Below the pieces are notes generated by a model. The model was not told the DNA's origin. It saw nothing but the letters and a program-made list of their open reading frames with translations, and did not search any database. Both the position numbers and the translations under genes were made by a program. DNA of 6,737 nucleotides, from positions 1-6,737 of the forward strand of contig CAKSCN010000136.1 of assembly GCA_934444485.1 (NCBI GenBank). The letters are read 5' to 3'. The DNA is from an uncultured Eubacteriales bacterium. GTDB taxonomy: Bacteria > Bacillota > Clostridia > Oscillospirales > CAG-382. Of the stretch, positions 1 through 5,483 are shown piece after piece (the first letter of the stretch is position 1; every line of letters starts with the position of its first letter).

Positions 1-663
1 ATAAAGGTCAACAAGGAGAACACCATTATCGTCGGCGGTTCCGGCAATGCTGACGCCATCAAGGGCAGAATCGGTCAGATCAAGTCCGCTATTGAGACCA
101 CAACCTCCGATTTCGACCGTGAGAAGCTTCAGGAGAGACTTGCAAAGCTTTCCGGCGGCGTTGCGGTAATCAAGGTAGGTGCGGCAACCGAAACCGAGAT
201 GAAGGAAAAGAAGCTCAGAATCGAAGACGCACTCAACGCAACGAGAGCGGCAGTCGAAGAAGGCATCGTTCCCGGCGGCGGCACGGCATTCGTAAACGTT
301 ATCCCGAAGGTAGAAGCGGTTCTCGCAGCCTCCGAGGGCGACGAAAAGACAGGCGTTGCGATAGTTCTCAGAGCGCTTGAAGAGCCTATCCGTCAGATAG
401 CACTCAATGCCGGCAAGGACGGCTCGGTAATTCTCGAGAAGATAAAGACAAGCGGCAAGGTCGGCTACGGCTACGACGCATACAACGACACCTACGTTGA
501 CATGGTTGACGCCGGAATCGTAGATCCTACCAAGGTATCCCGTTCCGCACTTCAGAATGCGGCGTCGGTTGCTTCCATGATCCTCACCACAGAGGCTCTC
601 GTGGCAGACAAGCCCGAACCCGTTCAGCCCGCTCCCAATCCTGCGGCAGGCGGAATGTATTGA
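1..663 (+). CDS. groEL: Chaperonin GroEL (Hsp60), C-terminal part, 5' end outside window
   Basis: This is the last 220 residues of the 60 kDa chaperonin, which forms the double-ring ATP-driven protein-folding chamber with GroES in the cytoplasm. The frame is open from base 1, so the gene starts upstream. The fragment begins in the apical domain and runs through the intermediate and equatorial domains. Signature segments are REKLQERLAKLSGGVAVIKVG (about residues 41-60), EDALNATRAAVEEG with Asp76 at the place of the E. coli ATPase Asp398, the VPGGG loop at 90-94 (E. coli Gly414-416 region), and IVDPTKVSRSALQNAASVAS near the end, which carries the second nucleotide-site Asp. The tail is proline-rich (EPVQPAPNPAAGGMY) with a single GGM, unlike the long GGM repeat of E. 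coli. The stop is TGA followed directly by an in-frame TAA. groES is probably upstream but is not visible. Identification is very secure. Confidence 0.98.
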   Translation: MKVNKENTIIVGGSGNADAIKGRIGQIKSAIETTTSDFDREKLQERLAKLSGGVAVIKVGAATETEMKEKKLRIEDALNATRAAVEEGIVPGGGTAFVNVIPKVEAVLAASEGDEKTGVAIVLRALEEPIRQIALNAGKDGSVILEKIKTSGKVGYGYDAYNDTYVDMVDAGIVDPTKVSRSALQNAASVASMILTTEALVADKPEPVQPAPNPAAGGMY

Positions 664-683
664 TAAAACAAAATAATGTTTGT

Positions 684-719
684 GAGTCGTGCGGTAAAAT
701 GAGCTGCACGGCTCTTTTT
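684..719 (+). terminator. Likely intrinsic terminator of groEL
   Basis: A 9-bp stem (684-692 with 706-714, one G-U pair) encloses a 13-nt loop and is followed by five T (715-719), 20 nt after the groEL stop. A shorter alternative stem, 701-705 with 710-714 around a GCAC loop, ends at the same T-run. Either would give a factor-independent terminator. The T-run is short, so its strength is uncertain. Confidence 0.65.
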
Positions 720-720
720 G

Positions 721-760
721 ATTGACGATTGACAATTGACAATTGACAATTGACGATTAG
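721..760. repeat. ATTGACR heptad array, five units
   Basis: Five contiguous 7-mers (ATTGACG, three ATTGACA, ATTGACG) are followed by a partial unit, ATTAG. The matching array in copy 2 has only three units. Each central unit contains TTGACA-type sequence, but no matching -10 element stands at the right distance, so I do not read it as a set of promoters. Confidence 0.85.
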
Positions 761-854
761 TGTATTTCATTGCAGGCACAGCTTCTTACCGGGGAACACG
801 GCAGATAATCGGAAACGGCTGTCGGTTTGAAGCTCGGTTCTCTCCGATAATGGC

Positions 855-885
855 AAAAAACAACGGCAGAGTTTTTCCTCCGCCG
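855..885 (-). terminator. Intrinsic terminator on - strand, copy 1
   Basis: Read on the - strand, an 8-bp stem CGGCGGAG/CTCTGCCG (878-885 with 864-871, one G-U pair) has a 6-nt loop and is followed by TTGTTTTTT. This is a classic intrinsic terminator for transcripts from the convergent lipoprotein unit. It duplicates the one at 1091-1121 and would act as a second barrier, protecting groEL from antisense transcription. Confidence 0.7.
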
Positions 886-951
886 CTTTGCTGTGTCACT
901 TACTCTTTATTCGTATAACACCCGTGATAACCGCCGACTGTACGGTAAAAT

Positions 952-970
952 GAGCCGCACGGCTCTTTTT
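952..970 (+). terminator. Possible second + strand terminator (copy 2)
   Basis: A 5-bp stem GAGCC/GGCTC (952-956 with 961-965) with a GCAC loop is followed by five T (966-970). The matching stem in copy 1 has a G-U pair where this copy has G-C. It could act as a backup stop for groEL readthrough, but the stem is short. Confidence 0.4.
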
Positions 971-971
971 G

Positions 972-997
972 ATTGACGATTGACAATTGACGATTAG
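972..997. repeat. ATTGACR heptad array, three units
   Basis: Three units (ATTGACG, ATTGACA, ATTGACG) are followed by the partial ATTAG. The array is the counterpart of the five-unit array in copy 1; the two-unit difference accounts for most of the length difference between the copies. Confidence 0.85.
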
Positions 998-1090
998 AGT
1001 ATTTCATTGCAGCACAGCTTCTTACCGGGGAACACGGCAGATAATCGGGAACGGCTGTCGGTTTGAAGCTCGGTTCTCTCCGATAATGGC

Positions 1091-1121
1091 AAAAAACAAC
1101 GGCAGAGTTTTCCCTCCGCCG
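1091..1121 (-). terminator. Intrinsic terminator of the lipoprotein / Cys-rich protein unit
   Basis: On the - strand an 8-bp stem CGGCGGAG/CTCTGCCG (1114-1121 with 1100-1107) with a 6-nt loop is followed by TTGTTTTTT (complement of 1091-1099). It lies 64 nt after the stop of the small Cys-rich gene. The only change from copy 1 within the hairpin is one base in the loop. This is the best placed terminator for the - strand unit. Confidence 0.8.
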
Positions 1122-1184
1122 CTTTGCTGTGTCATTTACTGTTTACTTTGCATAACGCTCGTGACAACCGTCAATTTTGCGGCG

Positions 1185-1370
1185 TCAGTTCTGCTTGCGC
1201 ACAATCGTATACTCGTCTCCGGGTCTGTAGTAGGGGCATTCACGATTTCTGTCCGCATAGAAACGCTCGAGGTCGTCGCAGTCGAGATCCTTCTCGCAGA
1301 CATAGCAGAGGTAGTCTTCGTCATAGGAATAGTACATACACATCTCACAGTTGGATATCTTTGCCGTCAT
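1185..1370 (-). CDS. Small Cys-rich protein, DUF6472-like, 61 aa
   Basis: Function is unknown. The product has two CxxC pairs (Cys8/Cys11 and Cys22/Cys25), Cys31, and Cys45 in ECPYYRPGDEY, and ends in IVRKQN. Many Tyr and acidic residues lie between (YSYDEDYLCYVC). This matches my memory of the short DUF6472 family of Clostridia; the Cys pattern suggests metal binding, which is inference. No signal peptide or membrane segment is present, so it is probably cytoplasmic. I chose the ATG at 1370 because GGAGG stands 8 nt before it and the conserved part begins just after it. An in-frame ATG at 1439 has an equally good GGAGG at 8 nt and would give 84 residues with a charged 23-residue extension. 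A third in-frame ATG at 1463 lacks a binding site. It follows the lipoprotein gene on the same strand by 106 nt (37 nt with the longer start) and ends just before a terminator. Confidence 0.8.
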   Translation of the reverse strand: MTAKISNCEMCMYYSYDEDYLCYVCEKDLDCDDLERFYADRNRECPYYRPGDEYTIVRKQN

Positions 1371-1476
1371 GATACGTCCCTCCGTTTCCGTTTCGATTTG
1401 TCGTTTTCGGTGTGACTCCGTTGCTTCATGGCTCTGCATTTCGGACACCTCCGTTCGGTTCATACATGAACGCCGT

Positions 1477-2685
1477 TTACGCCTCGGTCAGACTTTCTAT
1501 GTACACCTCTCCGAAAAGCTCGGGGTTTTCTCTGAGAACCTGATACGCACGCCACACGCTCATAAGCTCGTCAATCTGCCTTCTGGGTATGACGTAATCC
1601 ATATCTCTCGTGAGTCCCTTCGCCGTCACCGTTATATTCTGTGCGCCGCTGAGGGCGTCCATGAGCTTTGAAAGAGCGTAACGCTCGGAATTGGGGCTGT
1701 CGAATATTCCGCATATTTCGAGGTCGTTGTCGAGGTCTATGACCTTTTCTTCACGCTGAGCCTCGTCAACCGCAAAGCTCATAATTCTGCCGTCGCAGTT
1801 GAACAGCATTTCCTCCGTCTGAAGAAGCTCGTCAGTAGAATACGCAAGCACAAGGAAGAACGTAATCTTTCCGTCGCACTCCGAAATTGCCGCCGACAGC
1901 ATTCCGCCGTGTTCCCCGGCCGCCTTTTTTACGAACTCGACAAAGTTCACGGTTCGCAGTGTAAACGTTCCCAGCTCGTCGTCACGGCTTACGGCAAAGC
2001 TCTTGCGAAGCTTTTCGAGAACCTCGATGTTCCCCGGACGGGAGTAGGTCTTTATGCGCGAGAGTATCTCATCGTTTCCGGTGTGGAGATACGCTTCCGA
2101 AAGCACCTCGATGACCTCGTTTACGGGAATGCCTTGTTCATCGTCGAGAGCGAGGATGTACTCTGCGTACTCCCTCTTATACTTTTCCTCGGCTTTCGCC
2201 ACCTTTTCGTCGTTTGATCCGAGACCTTCGATAAGCGAAAGTGCGCCTGCGTAATCCTTGTTGTTCGCCGCCGCCTCGGCACTTATGAAGATTTCCTCCT
2301 CCATAAGGCTGTGTATGCGGTTCTTTTCAAGCTCCACGCTTTTGGCGTCGAGGACTCCCGGCAGTTCGCCGTCAAGGTACTCATACGCTGCCTTGTAGCC
2401 GTCGGTTTCGATTATGCTGTCCACCTTTGCGCTGACATACTCTGCGGCTCTTTCGGCGATTCGCTCCTTCATGGTGCGGATTTCCTCGTCGGTGAACATT
2501 CCCTCGTCGCAGTTGTCAAGCACCTCAATTGCTCCGTCAAAGTCCGCCGACTCTATGCGAAGCTCTATTATGCTCCCAACCGCACCTGTCATATCGTTTT
2601 TTGCGGTCTTGTCACAGGATACGAGCGACAGCGCCGTCATGGCGGCAAGGAACATCGCACAGAGTATCCCAGAAGTCTTTCTCAT
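1477..2685 (-). CDS. Lipoprotein with helical (TPR-like) repeats, unknown function, 402 aa
   Basis: I do not recognise this family by name. The N-terminus is a lipoprotein signal: MRK, a hydrophobic stretch at 7-22, and the lipobox LVSC with Cys24 as the lipid-modified residue, so the mature protein should be anchored to the outer face of the membrane. Residues about 44-215 are predicted helical and contain a repeat with period 48: Phe49, Tyr97 and Tyr145 each begin an aromatic-x-[GA]-A motif (FDGAI, YKAAY, YAGAL), and a fourth weaker unit (VIEVL) starts near 191. This resembles TPR-type hairpins. The C-terminal part (about 235-402) looks mixed alpha/beta, with strands such as KITFFLVLAYS and NITVTAKG, two CDG motifs (270-272, 297-299) and a final long helix with WRAYQVL. 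The start ATG has GGAG 7 nt upstream. The gene heads a - strand unit with the small Cys-rich gene and is divergent from serC. Confidence 0.85.
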   Translation of the reverse strand: MRKTSGILCAMFLAAMTALSLVSCDKTAKNDMTGAVGSIIELRIESADFDGAIEVLDNCDEGMFTDEEIRTMKERIAERAAEYVSAKVDSIIETDGYKAAYEYLDGELPGVLDAKSVELEKNRIHSLMEEEIFISAEAAANNKDYAGALSLIEGLGSNDEKVAKAEEKYKREYAEYILALDDEQGIPVNEVIEVLSEAYLHTGNDEILSRIKTYSRPGNIEVLEKLRKSFAVSRDDELGTFTLRTVNFVEFVKKAAGEHGGMLSAAISECDGKITFFLVLAYSTDELLQTEEMLFNCDGRIMSFAVDEAQREEKVIDLDNDLEICGIFDSPNSERYALSKLMDALSGAQNITVTAKGLTRDMDYVIPRRQIDELMSVWRAYQVLRENPELFGEVYIESLTEA

Positions 2686-2707
2686 ACGTTTTCTCCAATG
2701 TCAGTAT

Positions 2708-2735
2708 CTGCATTTGCATTAAGAGTTAAATGCAG
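2708..2735. promoter_or_regulatory. Inverted repeat in the lipoprotein gene leader
   Basis: CTGCATTT (2708-2715) and AAATGCAG (2728-2735) are perfect 8-bp inverted arms around a 12-nt spacer. In the - strand transcript they would form a hairpin just upstream of the ribosome binding site (GGAG, complement of 2693-2696). It has no T-run, so it is not a terminator. It may stabilise the mRNA or bind a regulator; function is unproven. Confidence 0.4.
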
Positions 2736-2737
2736 CT

Positions 2738-2747
2738 TGTGCGCACA
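2738..2747. promoter_or_regulatory. Perfect 10-bp palindrome, possible operator
   Basis: TGTGCGCACA is a perfect palindrome about 25 bp downstream of the -10 element of the lipoprotein promoter, within the early transcribed region. A dimeric repressor binding there could block transcription. It is short, and I do not recognise it as a known operator, so this is a candidate only. Confidence 0.3.
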
Positions 2748-2771
2748 CAATATGCACCTTACCCTACTCTA

Positions 2772-2780
2772 ATTATACCA
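2772..2780 (-). promoter_or_regulatory. Extended -10 promoter of the lipoprotein unit
   Basis: On the - strand the sequence reads TGGTATAAT, a perfect TATAAT with an upstream TG (extended -10). At 16-18 nt spacing there is no good -35 hexamer (TATAAC-like at best), which is usual for extended -10 promoters. Transcription would start near 2765, giving a leader of about 80 nt before the ATG at 2685. Confidence 0.6.
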
Positions 2781-3024
2781 CCTGAGCAACCGTCGTTATA
2801 CGCAATATAATGTACAATAAGTTAAAATTCATGGAAAGTGGCGGTTGCAATACGGTTTTTGTGTTAAAAAAACGGCAAAGTGGTGATTTTTGTCCGATTT
2901 CCGGCACGCATAGAAAAAAGTCGGCGCAATGTTTTTCTCACGGATTTTCGGCGCATTACGCAACTCTCTTCGCTTCCCGGTTCAGATTGCTAAAAAAGTT
3001 AACATTATATATCCCATACCGCTA
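2781..3024. other. AT-rich intergenic spacer, no gene seen
   Basis: This is the rest of the divergent spacer between the lipoprotein unit and serC. It has several A and T runs, a + strand TATAAT at 2806-2811 without a -35 element, and a short direct repeat TCGGCGCA (near 2922 and 2948). A 72-codon open frame starting at 2810 has no ribosome binding site and an implausible composition. I see no T-box consensus, riboswitch or tRNA. Confidence 0.6.
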
Positions 3025-3053
3025 TTGACAAAACTTTCAAACGAAGATATAAT
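3025..3053 (+). promoter_or_regulatory. Consensus sigma-A promoter of serC
   Basis: TTGACA at 3025-3030 and TATAAT at 3048-3053 are both perfect and separated by exactly 17 nt. Transcription would start near 3060, leaving a leader of about 39 nt. That is too short for a T-box or other riboswitch between start site and gene, so control, if any, would be by a DNA-binding protein or by downstream structures. Confidence 0.92.
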
Positions 3054-3086
3054 AAGAGAATAATCAGATTTTCACAATATTTTCTT

Positions 3087-3091
3087 GGAGG
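3087..3091 (+). promoter_or_regulatory. Ribosome binding site of serC
   Basis: GGAGG lies 7 nt before the ATG at 3099 and fixes the start codon. The encoded N-terminus (MSRVYNFSAGPSMLP) also matches the usual start of SerC. Confidence 0.9.
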
Positions 3092-3098
3092 TATTACA

Positions 3099-4178
3099 AT
3101 GAGCAGAGTTTACAATTTTTCCGCAGGTCCTTCCATGCTTCCGCTCCCTGTCCTTGAACAGGCTGCAGCCGAAATGACCGACTACAACGGAAGCGGTATG
3201 TCGGTAATGGAGATGAGCCATCGATCTCCCGTCTACGATGCGATCATCAAGGAAGCGGAAAAAGATCTCCGTACCCTTATGAATATTCCGGACAACTACA
3301 AAGTGCTTTTCCTTCAGGGAGGCGCCTCTACGCAGTTCGCCGCAGTGCCGCTCAACCTTATGAAGAACGGCAAGGCTGACTACGTTGTCTCCGGACAGTT
3401 CTCTAAGAAGGCTTTTGAAGAAGCCAAGAAGTACGGCGACGTAGAGTGCATTGCAAGCTCCAAGGACAGGAATTTTACATACATTCCCGACATTACTCCC
3501 GACATGGTTCGCCCCGATGCGGATTACGTTCACGTTTGCTACAACAACACAATTTTCGGCACGAAGTACCCCGAAGTACCTAATGTAGGCGACAAGGTTC
3601 TCGTAGCGGATATGTCCTCCTGCATTCTTTCCGAACCGATTGACGTGACAAAGTTCGGTCTTATCTACGCCGGCGCACAGAAGAACATGGCGCCCGCAGG
3701 TCTTACGGTTGTAATCGTAAGAGAGGATCTTCTCGGAACGGCAAAGGAGTTCACTCCCGTTATGCTCGACTACAAGACCATGGCTGACAACGATTCCATG
3801 TACAACACTCCCCCGTGCTATGCAATCTACGTTGCCGGTCTCGTATACAAGTGGCTTCTCGGTCTCGGCGGTCTTGAGGCGATGAAGAAGATAAACGAGA
3901 GAAAAGCGGCTATCCTTTACGATTTCCTCGATTTCTCGAAGCTCTTCAAGCCGGTTGCCGACAAGAAGTACCGTTCGATGATGAACGTAACCTTCGTAAC
4001 GGGCGACGCCGACCTTGACAAGAAGTTCTGCAAGGAGGCTGACGCCGCAGGCTTCAAGAACGTAAAGGGTCATCGCTCGGTAGGCGGTATGAGAGCGTCC
4101 ATCTACAACGCTATGCCCACGGAAGGCGTCGAGGCACTCGTTGAATTCATGAAGAAATTTGAGGCTGAAAACCTTTAA
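3099..4178 (+). CDS. serC: Phosphoserine aminotransferase SerC, 359 aa
   Basis: SerC is a cytoplasmic PLP enzyme that transfers the amino group of glutamate to 3-phosphohydroxypyruvate, giving O-phosphoserine (step two of serine synthesis; the same family also acts in pyridoxal phosphate synthesis). Length equals the family norm (about 360). Visible motifs: NFSAGPSMLP at 6-15, the SHR substrate segment at 40-42, QGGAS at 73-77 for phosphate binding, DMSS at 171-174 with Asp171 for the PLP ring nitrogen, and AGAQKN at 191-196 with Lys195 as the Schiff-base lysine. GHRSVGGMRASIYNAMP from 324 carries His325, Arg326 and Arg332, which correspond to substrate-binding residues of E. coli SerC. The position of the ring-stacking Trp102 of E. 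coli is Phe101 here (GQFSKKA). It is the first gene after a consensus promoter and is followed after 95 nt by serA, so the pair is probably co-transcribed. Identification is very secure. Confidence 0.97.
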   Translation: MSRVYNFSAGPSMLPLPVLEQAAAEMTDYNGSGMSVMEMSHRSPVYDAIIKEAEKDLRTLMNIPDNYKVLFLQGGASTQFAAVPLNLMKNGKADYVVSGQFSKKAFEEAKKYGDVECIASSKDRNFTYIPDITPDMVRPDADYVHVCYNNTIFGTKYPEVPNVGDKVLVADMSSCILSEPIDVTKFGLIYAGAQKNMAPAGLTVVIVREDLLGTAKEFTPVMLDYKTMADNDSMYNTPPCYAIYVAGLVYKWLLGLGGLEAMKKINERKAAILYDFLDFSKLFKPVADKKYRSMMNVTFVTGDADLDKKFCKEADAAGFKNVKGHRSVGGMRASIYNAMPTEGVEALVEFMKKFEAENL

Positions 4179-4189
4179 TCGATTTCGGC

Positions 4190-4233
4190 GGGGGAGGATG
4201 CAGACGCTTGTGTCCCTCCCCGTCTGCGCTTTT
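4190..4233 (+). promoter_or_regulatory. Interleaved inverted repeats between serC and serA (possible attenuator or partial terminator)
   Basis: Two perfect pairs of arms alternate: GGGGAGG (4191-4197) with CCTCCCC (4215-4221), and GCAGACG (4200-4206) with CGTCTGC (4221-4227). They share base 4221 and interlock in the order A-B-A'-B'. The second hairpin is followed by GCTTTT, a weak T-run. No linker remains between A' and B', so a standard H-type pseudoknot is sterically unlikely and the two hairpins are better read as alternatives. They could tune readthrough into serA or shape mRNA decay. Confidence 0.5.
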
Positions 4234-4261
4234 AAAGCGTTCCGACTACAATATATAATGT

Positions 4262-4265
4262 GAGG
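4262..4265 (+). promoter_or_regulatory. Ribosome binding site that decides the serA start
   Basis: GAGG (in TGAGGT) lies 8 nt before the ATG at 4274 but only 2 nt before the in-frame ATG at 4268. The spacing favours 4274, giving an N-terminus MYNIKMLNKISP without the two extra residues. Confidence 0.75.
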
Positions 4266-4273
4266 TAATGACA

Positions 4274-5440
4274 ATGTACAATATTAAAATGCTCAACAAG
4301 ATTTCGCCCGCAGGCACAAACGTATTCGACAAGGCAAAGTACAGCGTAACTCTCGAGTGCGACAGCCCCGACGCCATTATGGTAAGAAGTGCGGCAATGC
4401 ACGACATGGAGTTTGACTCCAACCTCAAGGCAATAGCGAGAGCCGGTGCCGGCGTCAACAACATTCCGATAGACAAGTGCTCCGAAAAAGGCATCGTTGT
4501 ATTCAACACTCCCGGCGCAAACGCAAATGCGGTAAAGGAGCTTGCGATATGTGCGCTTCTTCTCGCTTCGAGAAAGATAGTTGCCGGTGCAAACTGGGCG
4601 CAGTCACTCAAGGGCAATGTTGAGGACGTTGCAAAGGCAGTCGAAAAGGGCAAGAGCGAGTTTGTAGGTCCGGAGCTTGCCGGAAAGACTCTCGGAGTCA
4701 TCGGTCTCGGCGCTATCGGCGCACAGCTTGCAAACACGGCAATTCACCTCGGCATGAACGTCCTCGGCTACGACCCCTACATCACGGTTGACGCCGCATG
4801 GTCGCTTTCCAAGACGGTAAAGCACGAGAAGGATCTCGACAAAATATTCGCAGAGAGCGACTACATTTCGATTCACGTTCCGTCCACTCCCGAGACAAAG
4901 GGCATGATAAACGCAGGCTCTATCGCAAAGATGAAGGACGGCGCACGCATAATCAACCTCGCACGTGCTGACCTTGTCAAGGCGGCTGACATCAAAGCTG
5001 CAATAGCTGAGGGCAAGGTTGCGTCCTACGTCACCGACTTCCCCACGGAAGAGGTACTCGGAGTTGACGGCATAGTCGCTATCCCTCACCTCGGTGCGTC
5101 CACGCCCGAATCCGAGGACAACTGCGCATACATGGCGGCGGCTGAGCTTATAGGCTTCCTCGAGAACGGAAACATCAAGAACAGCGTAAACTACCCGAAC
5201 GTCTCCATTCCCCGCACAAGCGACACAAGAGTCTGCATCTTTCACAAGAACATTCCCGAGATGCTCGCAAAGATTTCGACCGTGTTCGCAAACGACAAGT
5301 TCAACATCGAAAACCTCTTCAACGGCTCAAAGAAGGACAACGCCTACACCCTCGTTGAGGTAAACGGCAAGGTTTCCGACAGCACGGTTGAAAAGATAAA
5401 GGCTATCGACGGCGTTGTAAGAGTAACGGTAATAGACTGA
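4274..5440 (+). CDS. serA: D-3-phosphoglycerate dehydrogenase SerA with ACT domain, 388 aa
   Basis: SerA oxidises 3-phosphoglycerate to 3-phosphohydroxypyruvate with NAD+, the first step of serine synthesis. Order of parts: substrate-binding half 1-100 (RAGAGVNNIPID at 56-67), NAD-binding Rossmann domain from about 100 to 278 with GLGAIG at 144-149 and Asp167 (GYDPY) as the likely ribose-binding acid, a return to the first domain (HLGASTPESEDNCA from 272), and a C-terminal ACT domain (about 317-388, starting TRVCIFHKNIPEML). The catalytic triad is Arg231, Glu260 and His272. The Arg is followed by Ala-Asp where many members have Gly-Gly or Gly-x. The Glu-His distance is 12 residues against 23 in E. 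coli SerA. The ACT domain suggests serine feedback, which is inference; there is no extra ASB domain. The start at 4274 is chosen by ribosome-site spacing; 4268 is the alternative. It lies 95 nt after serC. Confidence 0.95.
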   Translation: MYNIKMLNKISPAGTNVFDKAKYSVTLECDSPDAIMVRSAAMHDMEFDSNLKAIARAGAGVNNIPIDKCSEKGIVVFNTPGANANAVKELAICALLLASRKIVAGANWAQSLKGNVEDVAKAVEKGKSEFVGPELAGKTLGVIGLGAIGAQLANTAIHLGMNVLGYDPYITVDAAWSLSKTVKHEKDLDKIFAESDYISIHVPSTPETKGMINAGSIAKMKDGARIINLARADLVKAADIKAAIAEGKVASYVTDFPTEEVLGVDGIVAIPHLGASTPESEDNCAYMAAAELIGFLENGNIKNSVNYPNVSIPRTSDTRVCIFHKNIPEMLAKISTVFANDKFNIENLFNGSKKDNAYTLVEVNGKVSDSTVEKIKAIDGVVRVTVID

Positions 5441-5483
5441 CAGACGTCAACAGCAGGTAGGTAAAAGAAGAAAATAAAAGCAT

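Larger units (their letters stand above)
692..942. repeat. Direct repeat copy 1 (intergenic block, about 251 bp)
   Basis: This block recurs immediately downstream at 943-1173. From 692 to about 898 the copies are nearly identical: by eye I count about five substitutions, a one-base indel (GCAGGCACAG here, GCAGCACAG in copy 2) and a 14-bp difference in the heptad array. The last 45 or so bases (ACTCTTTATTCG onward) are more diverged. The block holds the right arm and T-run of the groEL terminator, an ATTGACR array and a - strand terminator. I see no coding potential, no terminal inverted repeats and no flanking target duplication, so it looks like a tandem duplication of intergenic DNA or part of a dispersed non-coding repeat. 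Confidence 0.9.
943..1173. repeat. Direct repeat copy 2 (intergenic block, about 231 bp)
   Basis: This is the second copy of the block at 692-942, directly abutting it. It is shorter mainly because its ATTGACR array has three units and not five. It ends about 12 bp before the stop codon of the small Cys-rich gene on the other strand. Both hairpin stems seen in copy 1 are kept (the short + strand stem and the - strand stem), while the longer groEL stem is lost because its left arm lies at and beyond the repeat edge. Confidence 0.9.

Noticed and set aside
692..1173. CRISPR array or insertion sequence in the repeat region
   Set aside because: There are just two long adjacent copies with no spacers, no transposase frame and no terminal inverted repeats.
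987..1415. 142-codon + strand frame across repeat copy 2 and the small Cys-rich gene
   Set aside because: It runs through the terminator block and antisense to a gene with good start signals; it has no ribosome site and no recognisable motif.
2686..3098. T-box or other riboswitch ahead of serC
   Set aside because: I looked for the T-box GGTGGNACC element and for an intrinsic terminator near the gene; neither is present, and the consensus promoter leaves only about 39 nt of leader.
4190..4227. H-type pseudoknot between serC and serA
   Set aside because: The arms interlock, but no bases separate the third and fourth arms and one base is shared, so the crossing loop has no length. Alternative hairpins are more likely.
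4231..4259. Possible promoter for serA (TTTAAA-17-TATAAT)
   Set aside because: The spacing is right, but transcription would begin near 4266, past the ribosome site at 4262-4265, leaving a leader of about 8 nt. It is better explained by AT-rich spacer.
3072..4274. 400-codon open frame on the - strand, antisense to serC
   Set aside because: It covers serC almost exactly, has no ribosome site or family resemblance, and serC is certain. It is a by-product of the codon use of serC.
4604..5245. 213-codon - strand frame inside serA
   Set aside because: It is antisense to a certain gene, lacks a ribosome site and has no recognisable domain.
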